Notes: generated by a model from the letters alone, not told the origin. A DNA stretch of 64,000 bases from Gerris lacustris (GCA_951217055.1 OX578280.1:12625394-12689393), one strand, 5' to 3'; counted from the stretch's first letter, positions 24,049-35,525 are shown. A program made the numbers and translations.

Positions 24049-24653
24049 GTCCAGGAGATAGTGTGCAAAAAAGTGTCTGACTAACATCAAGCTAGAATTT
24101 TGTATACAAGTCAATCTTTTAGCGCCTTTTAAGAATATGTGGTTAAGTTTTAAGAATAAGTTCGTCTGCGGGACATAGCTTGGCAATAGGCGTTTGAAAA
24201 AAACAAACCGGTGGAGAGCGGCCATGTCTCACCAGTTATGGTGGACAATGTGATTTTCATGATCCTGAGTACAGAATTAGATAGTATACCTTTAACCACC
24301 TCTAACCAAAAATCAAGTTAATGTTATTTGCACACTTGATAGGTTAGTTATTCAAATATTACCAAAAATCAACGTGGTCATCTGTCAAGGGACTACAAAC
24401 TAACATCAACTTGATTTTCGGTCTACTAACTAATTCTGTACTCAGGATCATGAAAATCACATTGTCCACCATATTCAGTGAGACATGGCCGCTCTCCACC
24501 GGTTTGATTTTTTCAAATGCCTATTGCCAAGCTATGTCCCGCAGACGAATATAGCCGACCACATATTCTTGATAGGCGCTAAAAGATTGACTTGTATACA
24601 AAAGTCTAGCTTGATGTTAGTCAGACATTTTTTTGCACGCTATCTCCTGGACT
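24049..24653. mobile_element. TA-flanked foldback element family D, copy 1
   Basis: It begins GTCCAGGAGATAG and ends CTATCTCCTGGAC, flanked by TA on both sides. Inverted arms of about 250 bp carry the blocks TGACTAACATCAAGCTAGA, CGTCTGCGGGACATAGCTTG and GTGGACAATGTGATTTTCAT. Each arm contains the same 65-75-codon ORF starting in GACATGGCCGC, because the arms are inverted copies. TA flanks suggest a Tc1/mariner-type target, but no transposase is present. Copies 2-4 are at 30555, 39323 and 55646. Confidence 0.85.
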
Positions 24654-26125
24654 ATAACTTTTTCAAATTAAATACAACATACTATATTATCCTTATGACT
24701 TTCCATTTTGAATAGTTGTGAGAAGAAAAGAGAGGAGTATATTAAAGATAGGAAGGAAAGAGCTGAAAAAGTAACGTACGGATAAGGGAACAGGCTAAAA
24801 TTGAAGATATAGCAAGGAATATTACTGCTAGAAAACGGAAATGAGCCTGATATGTCACCAGAATAAATGACGGTACATGGACAAAGCAAAGAATATCTTG
24901 GTGTGGGTACCTTTATTTAGAGATGAAAAAGAAATAAAGGAAGGCCACACATCAAATGAGACTACGACATGAAGGCATGCTCTGGAAACGTGTTGCCTTA
25001 GATAGGCATGAATGGAAGCAAATGAATAGAATGGTTAAATTTTCATAAAAAGAAATGGCAAATGTAAAGAATAGTTAAATTGCCATAAAAAGAAATGGCA
25101 AATGTAAAGAATGGTTAAATTGCTATCAAACAACTTTATTAGTTAGAATAATTTTATCACTTTTAATTATTTTGTGTTATTCAAATATTTATTTTACATC
25201 TCTTTATAAGTAAAATAAAAAAAGCATAGTTGTTGCAGCCATAAGTTTATTATTAATTAATTTATTGTTAATATTTTAATTAAAGTTAAAGGTGAAACCA
25301 TCGTCAAATTAGTGAAATAGCAGAACTCCTAAACCTTGCAAGGCTGCCACTGCGAGAGCTGAATTGGATATTACATTATTTAATAAATGATATAGTTATC
25401 ATATTACTTTCTTTGATAGCACTATCATATCTGTATCATTGGAAAAAAATTAATTAATTAATTATTAATTAAGTGGATTTGACAATGAATTTCAGTAGAT
25501 ATTGATGATTGCGTGGACCAAATTCATATTCTTGTTCATTTTTTACCTGATGGTGATATACTGTTAATTAAAGGTAATTTAATTTAAACTATCTAGAAAT
25601 TGTTTTAAATTCTATCTCTGACACCATTTTCTTAAAATAGCTCAATGTTGAAAAAAACAACTACTACAAGATTAGGATTACAAAATAAATTATTACTAAC
25701 GATAATTATCTAATAACTACACAATTAGGATAGTACAATTATAGGTAATTCGATCTAAGTATAAAGTTGTATCAATTCAGAAAGTATCAAATCAATAACT
25801 AAGCAACCCCATTTAGAACAACCATGTTAGAAGTTAACCTAGAAAGGAAAGCATTTTGTGAAACACAGGGATTGATTTATCAAGACTTTTAGCAAATGGA
25901 GAAAACAAAAATTAAGGTTAAAAGAGTAAATGGGTTTCTATTAGCAACAGATGTAAGGTTAAAGTACATTATTATGGTTAAAGTAGCTTACAATGGTTAA
26001 GTTAGTTTAAGAACTCCAACATATCACATTTAAAATATAAGACTTACACCTGCAATTTATAGTTATGACTAAATTAGATAGTTTTATTATCATTTATAAC
26101 ATAAAATAATCTTAGATTGCCCATT
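24654..26125. other. AT-rich stretch with a short tandem repeat
   Basis: A 43-bp unit (AAAAAGAAATGGCAAATGTA and flanks) is repeated about 2.5 times at 25030-25130. Nothing else was recognised. Confidence 0.4.
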
Positions 26126-26853
26126 TTTTAGGGTCCGTAGGCAAAACCAAGGACCCTTATATTTTCCTGCGTGTGTCTGTCCGTCCGTCCTGTCGCATGC
26201 TCTCACGGCTTCACCTTTCGTCCGATTACTTTGAAATTTGGCATGTATGTGTCTTGTACCTACCCAAATATTTTAAAAATATAGCGACTTAAAAAAAATA
26301 TTTTTCAAAAAAATTAGGGTAAAAAAACTTAAGGGTTAATTTTTTTTTATTTTCTTTCGATACCTTGAGGGGTATCATATGAAAGGGTACGTCGAGCAGA
26401 TTACAAAAATATATAATTCTTTGGTTATAACTTTGATAGGGCGAGCGTAGGCAAGTTTGAAGTGGGTGTGAAACGTGTCCCCCCCTTCTATCTCGCTTAT
26501 GTGAAGTGCAAAAAATCTGAAAAAATTCCTGAACATTCTTCGACCAAAAGTAAAGATACCACTTTTTGGGAATTTCGAAAAAAATATTATTTTATTTTTT
26601 ATTGACAAAATACGTTTTTTTTATAATTATGGTCTTTTCGATGTATTTATTAGGTTGTAGTCCGGTTCAGTGGCAAAAAAATACTTTCTCGGAAGTTTGT
26701 TAATGTGTTTTAAGAATATCAGACCCATAGGATAGTTCAAAATAAGCTTTTTAGCATTTTAAAAAACACCATCAATATAGGGTACTACTTAAACAATACA
26801 GTGTGGCCTACGGACCCTCGCTGTGTGTTGACTAGCATACACTTGACCTGTTT
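26126..26853 (-). repeat. Rep-C dispersed repeat, copy 1
   Basis: Inverted ends AGGGTCCGTAGGC (about 26130) and GCCTACGGACCCT (about 26818). It includes GTGTGTCTGTCCGTCCGTCC, then TTTGAAATTTGGCATGTATG. Homology to copy 2 (45504-46495, opposite orientation) continues past the inverted repeat to about 26853 (GACTAGCATACACTTGACCT). The 77-aa minus-strand ORF is inside the repeat and occurs on both copies. Confidence 0.82.
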
Positions 26854-27408
26854 ATTAAATCATAAATAAATAATAACCATTGATAATACTTAACGTAGAG
26901 TACAAAAGTAAATCGTGTTTCTCTTCATAAACAATGATCACATCAAAACTCTGTTAACTCAACAAAGCATCATTAAAATAGCTGTAAGATTGTTTCTTAT
27001 AATTTTGTCCTCAAAAAAGGACACAATCGTCATCTGTTACTTACAATGAATCTTCGATAATTGTCAATTGCATCTCAGAGGTTATAGACGTGATATTATC
27101 TCGTCATATTACAGTTACTACTAGTTGCAGATGTAACTCTACAGATATCCCAGTGATGACACTGTCAAATCCAATACTAGGCGATCATGATTAGTTCTGC
27201 CATGGACTCTAATAATTTACTAAATTGTTATTGGATAATGTCATTTAAGATTTGGAGTATAAAACTGTTATATAAATAGTTACGACTTGAATAAAATTGT
27301 AGTTAAATTGTGTTATTGGCTTCCCTGTTCATTGTTATGTAAGTAGTGTTGCCTTAATATTAGATAAAATAAACAGCTTATCACCAATAAATAGAAAGTT
27401 TGGTTGTA
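26854..27408. other. AT-rich stretch, nothing recognised
   Basis: No gene-like ORF or shared repeat was seen. Confidence 0.4.
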
Positions 27409-27978
27409 GTCCACAGGCCACCATAAGAAGTGAATCGCTGATTGATAAAGTTTTCTTACCTTATGGAATCGCTTATTTATGCCTTGTCCACCGATGAATT
27501 GGGTATATGGCATCTGGGCGCTGGGCCATTTATTTTTTGTTGACATGCCAAACTTGCCCTTCTGCTGGAACATTGAAGAGAGATAGATAAAGTTTTGATT
27601 TTCACAGGATCGTTTAATTAAATTATTTAAAAAACAGTGGTAAAGGTGGCCACGAGTGGCCGTTTGGGGTGGCCACCGCCCCAAACATATCGCTCTGCGG
27701 GGACGTTGAAAAGAAAACGGCCCACTCTTATCGGTGGCCACCTGTACCACTGTTTTTTAAATAATTTAATTAAACGATCCTGTGAAAATCAAAACTTTAT
27801 CCATCTCTTTTCAATGTTCCCGCAGAAGGGCAAGTTTGGCATGTCAACAAAAAAGAAATGGCCCAGCACCCAGTTGCCATATACCCAATTCATCGGTGGA
27901 CAAGGCATAAATAAGCGATTCCATAAGGTAAAAAAACTTTATCAATCAGCGACTCACTTCTTATGGTGGCCTGTGGAC
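27409..27978. mobile_element. TA-flanked foldback element family J
   Basis: It begins GTCCACAGGCCACC and ends GGTGGCCTGTGGAC, with TA on both sides. Arms of about 240 bp are nearly identical inverted copies, so 121-145-aa ORFs on the two strands share the same residues (for example FIGGQGINKRFHKV). The centre, about 27646-27745, has smaller palindromes around GGTGGCCAC. Termini resemble family D (GTCCA next to TA). Confidence 0.85.
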
Positions 27979-28207
27979 TATTGGTATATCAACTCATTAT
28001 AAGAAAATTTGAAAAAATTAAATTACAATTTGATTAAGGAATAAGAAAAAATACAATCATATAAATAATATCCTAATTAATTGTGTTAGTAGGTAAATAT
28101 TAGAGTATATTATAGGCTGGTAGTGGAAGAAAATTGGATTGGAGAATACCTAACAATGAAGAAATACAACCACATATAGGCGTCGACTTTGTTTTTCTCT
28201 AATGTGT

Positions 28208-28414
28208 AATGACTCATCATGAAAGAGGTGTAGTTCAATAACCAAACAACATCTAAGTACAAGTGGTTCTTTAGAAGTCAATCCAATAATCTCTAGATAA
28301 TCTGAAGATAGAGCGGTTTACGAACAGCCGAACCGGTCAATTGTTTCAATTATAATATTTTGTGTGAAGACGTTGTTTGGTTATTGAACTACACGTTCTT
28401 CATGATGATTCATT
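28208..28414. mobile_element. Small inverted-repeat element (about 207 bp)
   Basis: Arms of about 46 bp (28208-28253 and 28369-28414) are inverted copies that share TGTAGTTCAATAACCAAACA. The centre is unrelated and no ORF fits. It is a MITE-like element of unknown superfamily; no clear TSD was found. Confidence 0.7.
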
Positions 28415-28486
28415 GGCAGATAGGATATCTTACGATTTTAAAAATTTCAAGAGATAATAATATGATTTATTTATTATCTTATATCT

Positions 28487-28700
28487 AATTCGGGACAAGG
28501 TATCATTAACGTCAGAGAAATTCATTCTCCTGCGTAGCATAGTTGGTAGAGCGCTATACTGGAAATATAGAGGCCTGTGGTTCAAATCCCAGCGCTGGAG
28601 TGTATTTTTCTCTGGTTGTTTCCCGTAGTTGTTAATAATTATAATTTGATTTAAATTAAAATTTAATCTTTCCGTAGTATGAATACTACCAAAATCGTAA
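28487..28700 (+). repeat. 214-bp direct repeat with tRNA-like gene, copy 1
   Basis: As far as read by eye this is identical to 28833-29046. It begins AATTCGGGACAAGG and ends ACCAAAATCGTAA. It contains the tRNA-like sequence at 28528-28600. The two copies are separated by 132 bp of different sequence, giving an LTR-internal-LTR layout in miniature. It could equally be an SINE dimer or a partial tandem duplication. Confidence 0.9.
28528..28600 (+). tRNA. tRNA-like sequence, degenerate (anticodon position GGA)
   Basis: 73 nt with an A box TAGCATAGTTGG and a B box GGTTCAAATCC. The acceptor stem pairs 6 of 7; the anticodon stem CTATA/TATAG is perfect around loop CTGGAAA, placing GGA at the anticodon. 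The D stem is weak and the T stem pairs only about 3 of 5. GGA would be serine, but the short variable loop does not fit serine tRNA. Most likely it serves as a pol III promoter of a repeat, not as a working tRNA. Confidence 0.5.
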
Positions 28701-28832
28701 AATATGAATTTCTAATTGATTGTACTAAGTACAGGTACTAATTGGGTACTTTATAATTATAAACGTTATTTCTCGATCTAGTTCTTTGTCATTAATGTTG
28801 ACTTCTCAGATTTGTGGAAAATTGAAAGCTTA

Positions 28833-29046
28833 AATTCGGGACAAGGTATCATTAACGTCAGAGAAATTCATTCTCCTGCGTAGCATAGTTGGTAGAGCGC
28901 TATACTGGAAATATAGAGGCCTGTGGTTCAAATCCCAGCGCTGGAGTGTATTTTTCTCTGGTTGTTTCCCGTAGTTGTTAATAATTATAATTTGATTTAA
29001 ATTAAAATTTAATCTTTCCGTAGTATGAATACTACCAAAATCGTAA
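28833..29046 (+). repeat. 214-bp direct repeat with tRNA-like gene, copy 2
   Basis: Second copy of the unit at 28487-28700. A 13-bp match AGATAATAATATG lies before copy 1 (28452-28464) and right after copy 2 (29046-29058), a possible target-site duplication around the pair, though 22 bp of other sequence lie between the left match and copy 1. The 143-aa antisense ORF is incidental. Confidence 0.9.
28874..28946 (+). tRNA. tRNA-like sequence, degenerate, second copy
   Basis: Identical to 28528-28600, with the same A box, B box, GGA anticodon position and weak T stem. Identical flanks show that it was duplicated as part of the 214-bp unit. Confidence 0.5.
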
Positions 29047-29157
29047 GATAATAATATGGTTAAACTATCTAGAGCTAATGCCTTCGATGAGAATCCGCAA
29101 GAAAATTTGGATGGTTCAATCGAAAAAGAAGGGGACGACCATGAATAATGGCGTATC

Positions 29158-29373
29158 CCGAAGACATAGATCACAGGTCCCTTGAACAAACCCAAGGAGG
29201 TTATCGTGTATCGTCCACTTCTCACATCCACTTGATAGGATGGATCATCAGTGTAAAACACGTGTCACCGCCTTGGGAATCGAACCATCACCAGGGATGC
29301 TGAAAATAAACATGGCTTTTTCAGGTGAGAGTTAGGGAGTACGCTAGCCACTTGGCTTGGCTATTCCAGTCCC
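29158..29373 (-). repeat. SINE family S1, copy c (degenerate)
   Basis: It shares CGAAGACATAG, TTGAACAAACCC and a B-box-like GGGAATCGAACC with S1 copies a and b, ending in GCTAGCCACTTGGCTTGGC. The middle is diverged and shortened. Confidence 0.5.
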
Positions 29374-30554
29374 AATTTAAGTTTGGCTCAACTAGAAACT
29401 CAAATGAAAAACTACTATTCAGGATTTAGTAAACGTAAGGAGAAAAATTCAATAAGAATTCTTATAATTAATTATTATTTTCAATAAAATTTATTTAAGT
29501 AGGAAGAAAATGAAATGCTACATCTCTAAAACAAGTAAGGATGTAATCTTCCACTTTCAATCGAAACTCAAATATTGGATGTAGAAGTCTTAATCTATTC
29601 ATGCAAACATTATATTGGCATTTCTTTAACGACTCGATTGACAGCATTTTTTTGAAAAGGTAATTACTAGACAATGAGGCAATCAACTTTACATATCTAT
29701 CGATGCTGTCATTGGTGTGGAACGTATAAGATCCAGTTTATTATCGGTGTTTCAACTTTGGTTTTTAGGGATGTTTGGTTTATTTCATAAGGGAGCACTG
29801 ATTCACTTGTCAAAGATGCGTTTCATTGTCTACATTCTCAAACTGAAAACATTACGTAAGCAGGTATTTCTTTGATCATTAAGTTTATCATCCGCTCTCT
29901 TTCCTATTCGTGATTCAATCTGAGAAGGACGAATGTAGAAACATTACACCGAGCATTATTTAGTCATTACAGCGAATGTCAGCACTCCAAAAATTCTTTA
30001 TAAGAATGTATGGTCCATCCTTCCTTAGTTTGTGCAAGAACTCCGAATTTAAAACACATTTTGACATTTTTGTAAGAACATTAAATGCTAAGTATCATCA
30101 TTGCTTTTTTTCAGTATCATCAAGCCGGTACCAACATGTGTTGCTAACAATAATTATTGTTGGAAAAAACTTCTGAATTTGTTACCAATAAGCTGTGTTT
30201 GCAGCAAAACTTAACATGTTAATAAGATTTTTGTTATCCACTAAAAGTCGGTAAGATCTTACCCGCACATACTCAAAATTTCGCAACCAACTGACCAAGC
30301 GAGCATTGGGATGTGGCAAAATGTTAATAACAACCAAAAAGGTCAAACTAGTATTTTGTTTGTAACATTTTGCTATCAAAATGGTTACTAACAAAATGAT
30401 GGGTAACATTTGTTAGCAACTCTGATGAAAACTCGGCATTATAGAGTTCCACGATTATAATTCAACCAAATTTACACTTATTTTATTTTATACGTCGCGG
30501 TCGTATGGCAGCAGACTTTGCTTATTAATACAGTACCTATTAATTTATCATATA
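29374..30554. other. AT-rich stretch, nothing recognised
   Basis: ORFs of 63-75 aa are present but none has a recognisable domain. Confidence 0.4.
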
Positions 30555-31114
30555 GTCTAGGAGGTAGCGTGAATAAAGTGTCTGACTGATGATATCAAGC
30601 TAAAATTTTGTATGTAAGTTAGTTTTTTGGCACCTTTTAAGAATATGTGGTAAGATAGTTTGTCTGCGGGACATAGATTGGCAAATGGCATAAAAAAAAA
30701 AAAAAAAAACCCGGCGGATGCAGCCATGTCCCATTTTGGTGGACAATGTGATTTTCATAATCCCGAATCCGAGAACAGAATTAGTAAGTAGACCAAAATT
30801 TAAGTTGATGTTAGTTTGTCACTTGATAGGTGTCCACTTCGATTTAGAGTAATACTTGAATAACTAACATATCAAGAGGCAAACTAACATAAACTTGATT
30901 TTTGGTCTAATAACTAATTGTGTACTCCATTCCCCCAAAATGGACAGGACATGGTCGCTCTCCACTGGTTTGCTTTTTTCAATTGCCTATTGCCAAGCCA
31001 AATATCCCGCAGACGAACTTAGCCAACTACATATTCTTAAAAGGCGCCAAAAGATTTACTTATACACAAAATTCTAGCTTGATGTTAGTCAGACACTTAT
31101 GCTATCTTCTGGAG
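30555..31114. mobile_element. Foldback element family D, copy 2
   Basis: Diverged ends GTCTAGGAGGTAGCG and GCTATCTTCTGGAG, flanked by TA. The arm blocks are those of copy 1, with an A run near 30690. Outer arms are less alike than in copy 1, so it is older. Confidence 0.8.
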
Positions 31115-31204
31115 TAATATTCATTATTTTCATATTAATTACATAAGTAGGTACAAATTAGATTAATGAGAAATTTTAAATTTTTAAACGCAATAAGATA
31201 TTAA

Positions 31205-31405
31205 ATGTTCATACGGAACATCATAAGGAGAGAACATAAACTCCACATTCATTAGGAGAGAACGTGAACTCAACATTTATTAGGAGAGAACATGAACTCA
31301 ACATTTATTAGGAGAGCACGTGAACTCAATATTTATTAGGAGAGAACATGAACTCAACATTCATTAGGAGAGAACATGAACTCAACATTCATTAGGAGAC
31401 AACAT
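31205..31405. repeat. 28-bp minisatellite, about 7 units
   Basis: Units based on AGGAGAGAACATGAACTCAA + CATTCATT repeat head to tail with scattered point changes. The 85-aa ORF from 31376 begins in the last units. Confidence 0.92.
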
Positions 31406-32582
31406 GAACTACGGAAAATTGTGGATAATTATCACAGTACCCATAAGATTGTCGATAAACAACAAACTCAAAACTTCTTCATAAAATATTTCAAAGTATG
31501 GTTTTTGTCGTCACTGCGCAAAACGCAATTGTATAAAGGGATTCGAATCAATAAAGAAAGAATAAAAATAGTGCTAAAACAGAATCAAAAGACGTTTTCT
31601 CACGGTAAATTATACAAGTGTGTTCTACCATAATTTAAACAAAGAATTTATAAGAATAAAGAGTTACATTGCAGCAACTGCATGAAGACAGAGAACACCT
31701 TAGAAGATGCCATCTTCAAAACATTCCATTAATTATTACTGAAGAGACAATACTGGACATAAGCATGGAAAAAGTTTTTTTTTTTAAATTAAGTAAGAGT
31801 AAAAGAATATACGAATAGAATTTGAAAGACAGTGAATCTTCCCTGACCTTATACGACCTCTTATGTTTTTACCTCACGGCGACTTATGACCCCAAGTTAC
31901 GTCACTTTATATAATAATACATGAGTAAGGGATACCTGCCTCGTCGTGCATCCTCGTCCAACCTTCATTATGCACATGAATATAAATATAAGTTTCTTTT
32001 AGCCTTGTATTGGCTCGTAGTCAATATATATTATTGGAAAGAGAGAAAAAAAAATCACCTTTAGAATGTGAATTCTTTTTTTTATTTGCTGCTGTACTAG
32101 CAGAAATATGTTCGTGATTTGCGTGAAAAAAAATAAATTTGCAGATAATATCTGACTGGATATTATTAGTTTGAGAAATTTATCACGTAGCTTCCGGGAT
32201 TCATGTAAGAATAATTTAAAATGTTGATTTCTTTTTATAAGTTCATATGATTCTCGGATGTGAAATGAAAATACGTTTTGATCATACGCATATATTTTTA
32301 TATGTTCGCTTAAATTTAAAATAGCGATATAGTTAATATTTGAATGTTACCAGTTTTCAGTAGAATTGTACTCTTATCAGTTTATTTATAAATATTTGTA
32401 AAATTGACGACATTAATATCGTCTTCGTTAAAAAGGTAAATAGAGCGAGATGAATGATCATTCAAAATGTTGAATTATTATTTCATAATTAAACAAAAAA
32501 GTTAATAATGGAAATAGTTTTGTTACAATTCGCTACTACAATTTCTAACCATTTATAAACAATTTTTAGTATCTTTAATTAC
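31406..32582. other. AT-rich stretch, nothing recognised
   Basis: No gene-like ORF with recognisable domain or shared repeat. Confidence 0.4.
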
Positions 32583-32690
32583 TATAATCTCTGAGACAGT
32601 TGCGTCCATACTATAATCCCTGACACAGTTGCATCCATACTTCAATCTCTGAGACAGTTGCATGTTGCATCCACACTTTACTCTCTGGGA
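32583..32690. repeat. About 31-bp tandem repeat, 3 units
   Basis: Units based on CTGAGACAGTTGCATCCATA + CTNTAATCTCT follow one another; the third is expanded by a few bases. Confidence 0.75.
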
Positions 32691-33003
32691 CTCGGTATAA
32701 TTCAGATAATTTTTCACTTTTATGAGATATGAGTTAATTTAAAACATCTAAGTAAGATATTGTTTATTTATTAAAACTTTTTTTTATGGACCCCCACCGG
32801 CAAAAGCCATAAGTGATGCACTTATTATACAAAAAGCATTATCATATCAGACCAAACTTATGGAAAATAAATTAACTAATAACTAAATTAACAACTAATC
32901 AGAAATATACAGTGTATAACAATAACAAAGTGAAATAGCAAACAGCAAATAAATAACAATTAAAGCCAAAACTGTAAAAATTAAAATATCTGTCAAGAAG
33001 CCT

Positions 33004-33174
<171 letters not shown>

Positions 33175-33305
33175 AGTAATAACACAAGTCTATTAAGTTA
33201 TAACTACCGATAAAGCTAATGATTACTTTTGATTTATTATTGTCTTTTTAATTTTCATTTTATTCGGTATCGTAAATCGACTATTAGATAAATTTTACGG
33301 TAATG

Positions 33306-33690
33306 CAGCCACAATTATAATTCGAAGAGATGAAAATCATTTGGCTGAACAATTTTTTCGAAAGTATAATCGAAGGCAAAAGAAATTTTGTTAATATGAC
33401 GTCACTAATAATATGAATAAATGAGGATTGACCGATTAATCCAAGGATTTTGTAAATGTACTAAAATTTCTGTTTATCTCCATTTTATTCTACAGGACTT
33501 CAGCCACAATTATAATTCGAAGAGATGAAAATCACTTGTCTGAACAATATTTTTCGGAAGTTTGTTCGAAGGCAAAAGTAATTCTTTCAACTTGACCATC
33601 ACTAATAAAGTGAGTAGATTATGATTGACACTGTTTAGTCTAAATTATTTGTAAATTTACTAAAAGTAAGTCAACTTATTTTATCTTTAT
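33306..33690. repeat. Tandem duplication, about 195-bp unit
   Basis: CAGCCACAATTATAATTCGA starts at 33306 and again at 33501, and the following sequence (AGAGATGAAAATCA, GAAGGCAAAAG, CACTAATAA) repeats with substitutions. There are two units only. Confidence 0.82.
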
Positions 33691-34042
33691 CAAGAAATTT
33701 ATTAATGCTATTTGAGCACGGTTCACAATAATATATATTAGCATTAAGGTATATTTTAAGATACAACTATGTAAATTTGTCAGCATTCCATATAAATAGG
33801 ATAATAATATACTTAAGCAGGAAATATTTTCACGAGAGAAGTTAAAAAATAAGAATATTACCCTCTGGGAAAATGTAGACCCTAAATTTGCATGAGCACC
33901 TTTAAGATCCCTCTCGCTATGTGTATAACAACCTAACGGTGGCAATATTTTCCTGTTTACAAGGAGGAAAAAAAGGAGTCAGTAATAAATAGATGGAAGG
34001 AAAGGTAAAGAAGAGAAAGGAATGTTTCCTCCGGTATCTTGA

Positions 34043-34255
34043 ATGGAAAATGTCACAAGCGAAGTATGGATCACGATATGGAACCCTAACAGTCACTTAT
34101 TCAATAGGTCAGAAACGAAATACAAAAATATTCCAACTGCATTCCTCTCCATTATATTATATACAGCTGGCCTCGGAGCAAATATTACATTCTCACAGAA
34201 TACAACAGAGATTCGTTTTGACGTATCAGCTCATCGCTTCGAGCCCAACAAATAA
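34043..34255 (+). CDS. Candidate exon with possible membrane segment, weak
   Basis: The 70-codon frame has four N-glycosylation sequons (NVT, NRS, NIT, NTT) and a hydrophobic stretch IPTAFLSIILYTAGLGANIT at about residues 29-48. That arrangement would fit an extracellular N-terminus plus first membrane helix, but no further helices follow and no splice donor is evident. A 103-codon frame overlaps it, so the openness may be chance. Function unknown. Confidence 0.15.
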   Translation: MENVTSEVWITIWNPNSHLFNRSETKYKNIPTAFLSIILYTAGLGANITFSQNTTEIRFDVSAHRFEPNK

Positions 34256-34660
34256 CAGGCATTCTTTGATTGGGAGCCAAAAACGTAACTCAACATGTAT
34301 ATGAACTCAAATATTTATATTCATCCAAATGTGCGGCAGAGATGAGAGAAATATTACAAATCAGAGTAAAAGATAAAAGGTTACACAAATTATTACCTAT
34401 CGTCATTTAAATTTCCCTTTCAAAACTATGTATATAATATATCGCCATCCCATAACCATCTACTTGCCATGTCATCAGTTCTAAAGCTGTAGTTTTAAGA
34501 TAAGTCGAGAATAAATTTTGGTAGTTTCATCTGAAAATCATTAAAACCCAAAACTAATTTTGTGAGCAAGGTGTGCATATTATCCTTTTTGCATTTTAGG
34601 TATGCACTTATTTGTTCTTTTGGTGGTAAAATGGCCGCCATTTTAGAACGCGATATATAT

Positions 34661-34794
34661 TTGAATTACTCTTCAATAACTTTGAGATTATACCCCAGTC
34701 AAAAATAACAATAAATAAAACATTTTGTTGAATTACTCTTCAATAACTTTGAGATTATACCCCAGTCAAAAATTACAACAAATAAAACATTTTG
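34661..34794. repeat. Tandem duplication, 67-bp unit
   Basis: TTGAATTACTCTTCAATAAC starts at 34661 and 34728; the units are nearly identical through ACATTTTG. Confidence 0.92.
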
Positions 34795-34893
34795 CGATTA
34801 ATTCGCAATTCCACGCTGATCAAAGAAATTTTGAGTTGTGAAGTTAGCAACATTTTTGCTGTTTTTGGGCAAAAATGCTTGTATACCAAATTT

Positions 34894-34990
34894 AATCTAA
34901 CTAGGCGGATAACATCCATGATTTGACTGACGGACGGGTAATTCGACCGTCCGTCAGTCAAATCATGGATGTGATCCGCCTAGTTAGATT
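34894..34990. repeat. 44-bp arm palindrome with 9-base loop
   Basis: Arms 34894-34937 and 34947-34990 are inverted copies with one mismatch, around GTAATTCGA. The arms contain ATGATTTGACTGACGGACGG. As RNA or single-stranded DNA this is a very stable hairpin. The left side continues into ACCAAATTT, like ends of dispersed repeats, so it may be an inverted junction of one repeat. Confidence 0.95.
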
Positions 34991-35149
34991 TACAAGAGAC
35001 GGCTTTTATAGACATAAACCTATGTTCACATTCTGAACTTGATTTTTTTGGCAGACAAGTACAGAATGTAACTATATGTGTCTACGTTTACGTTGAAAGC
35101 CACTAATAACATACAAATTTTTAGTGTTTGCATTTAGTAGTAGTGGAAG

Positions 35150-35455
35150 AAGAAGTAGTAAGGTAGGCTAGTTTCTAGACGGGTAGGGCGAACCACTTGT
35201 TCAAACCTAGCAATTAGGCAATATTTTAGGTCTATTTTACTAACCCCGTGGTAGAGTTCAAGCCACTTCACACATCATACCTCTGTACATTGTACCGCCG
35301 AAGCCAATATGGGGTGATCATTAGGGAACCAAATAAATTAGAGCATCACGGCGAGGGATCGAACCCACGACCTCACGTATATGGGGTGATCATTAGGGAA
35401 CCAAATAAATCAGAGCATCACGGCGAGGGATCGAACCCACGACCTCATGTACTTG
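35150..35455 (-). repeat. tRNA-derived SINE family S2, copy b, with duplicated head
   Basis: Reverse-oriented S2 copy: tail of TAGTAGTAG near 35138, body (CGAACCACTTGTTC, GTACATTGTACCGCCGAAG), then a 72-bp unit present twice (about 35309-35380 and 35381-35452). Each unit carries the B-box complement GGGATCGAACCCA. The head beyond the B box is truncated. Confidence 0.72.
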
Positions 35456-35525
35456 GATTTAAGTTAATCATTTATTATAATGTAGTATATGTATAATTAA
35501 TATCTGTGTCAAAGGTTCCCAAACT

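Noticed and set aside
27313..28002. 121- and 145-aa ORFs with the same residues on opposite strands
   Set aside because: Explained by the inverted arms of a foldback element; agreement is not evidence of a protein.
28528..28600. Functional tRNA gene
   Set aside because: Weak D and T stems, GGA anticodon without a serine-type long variable arm, and embedding in a duplicated repeat argue against a working tRNA.
28487..29046. Retrozyme or Penelope-like element with hammerhead ribozyme
   Set aside because: No CTGATGA..GAAA hammerhead core was found in the 214-bp repeats.
28830..29261. 143-aa minus-strand ORF
   Set aside because: It runs antisense through the 214-bp repeat and into a SINE copy; no domain.
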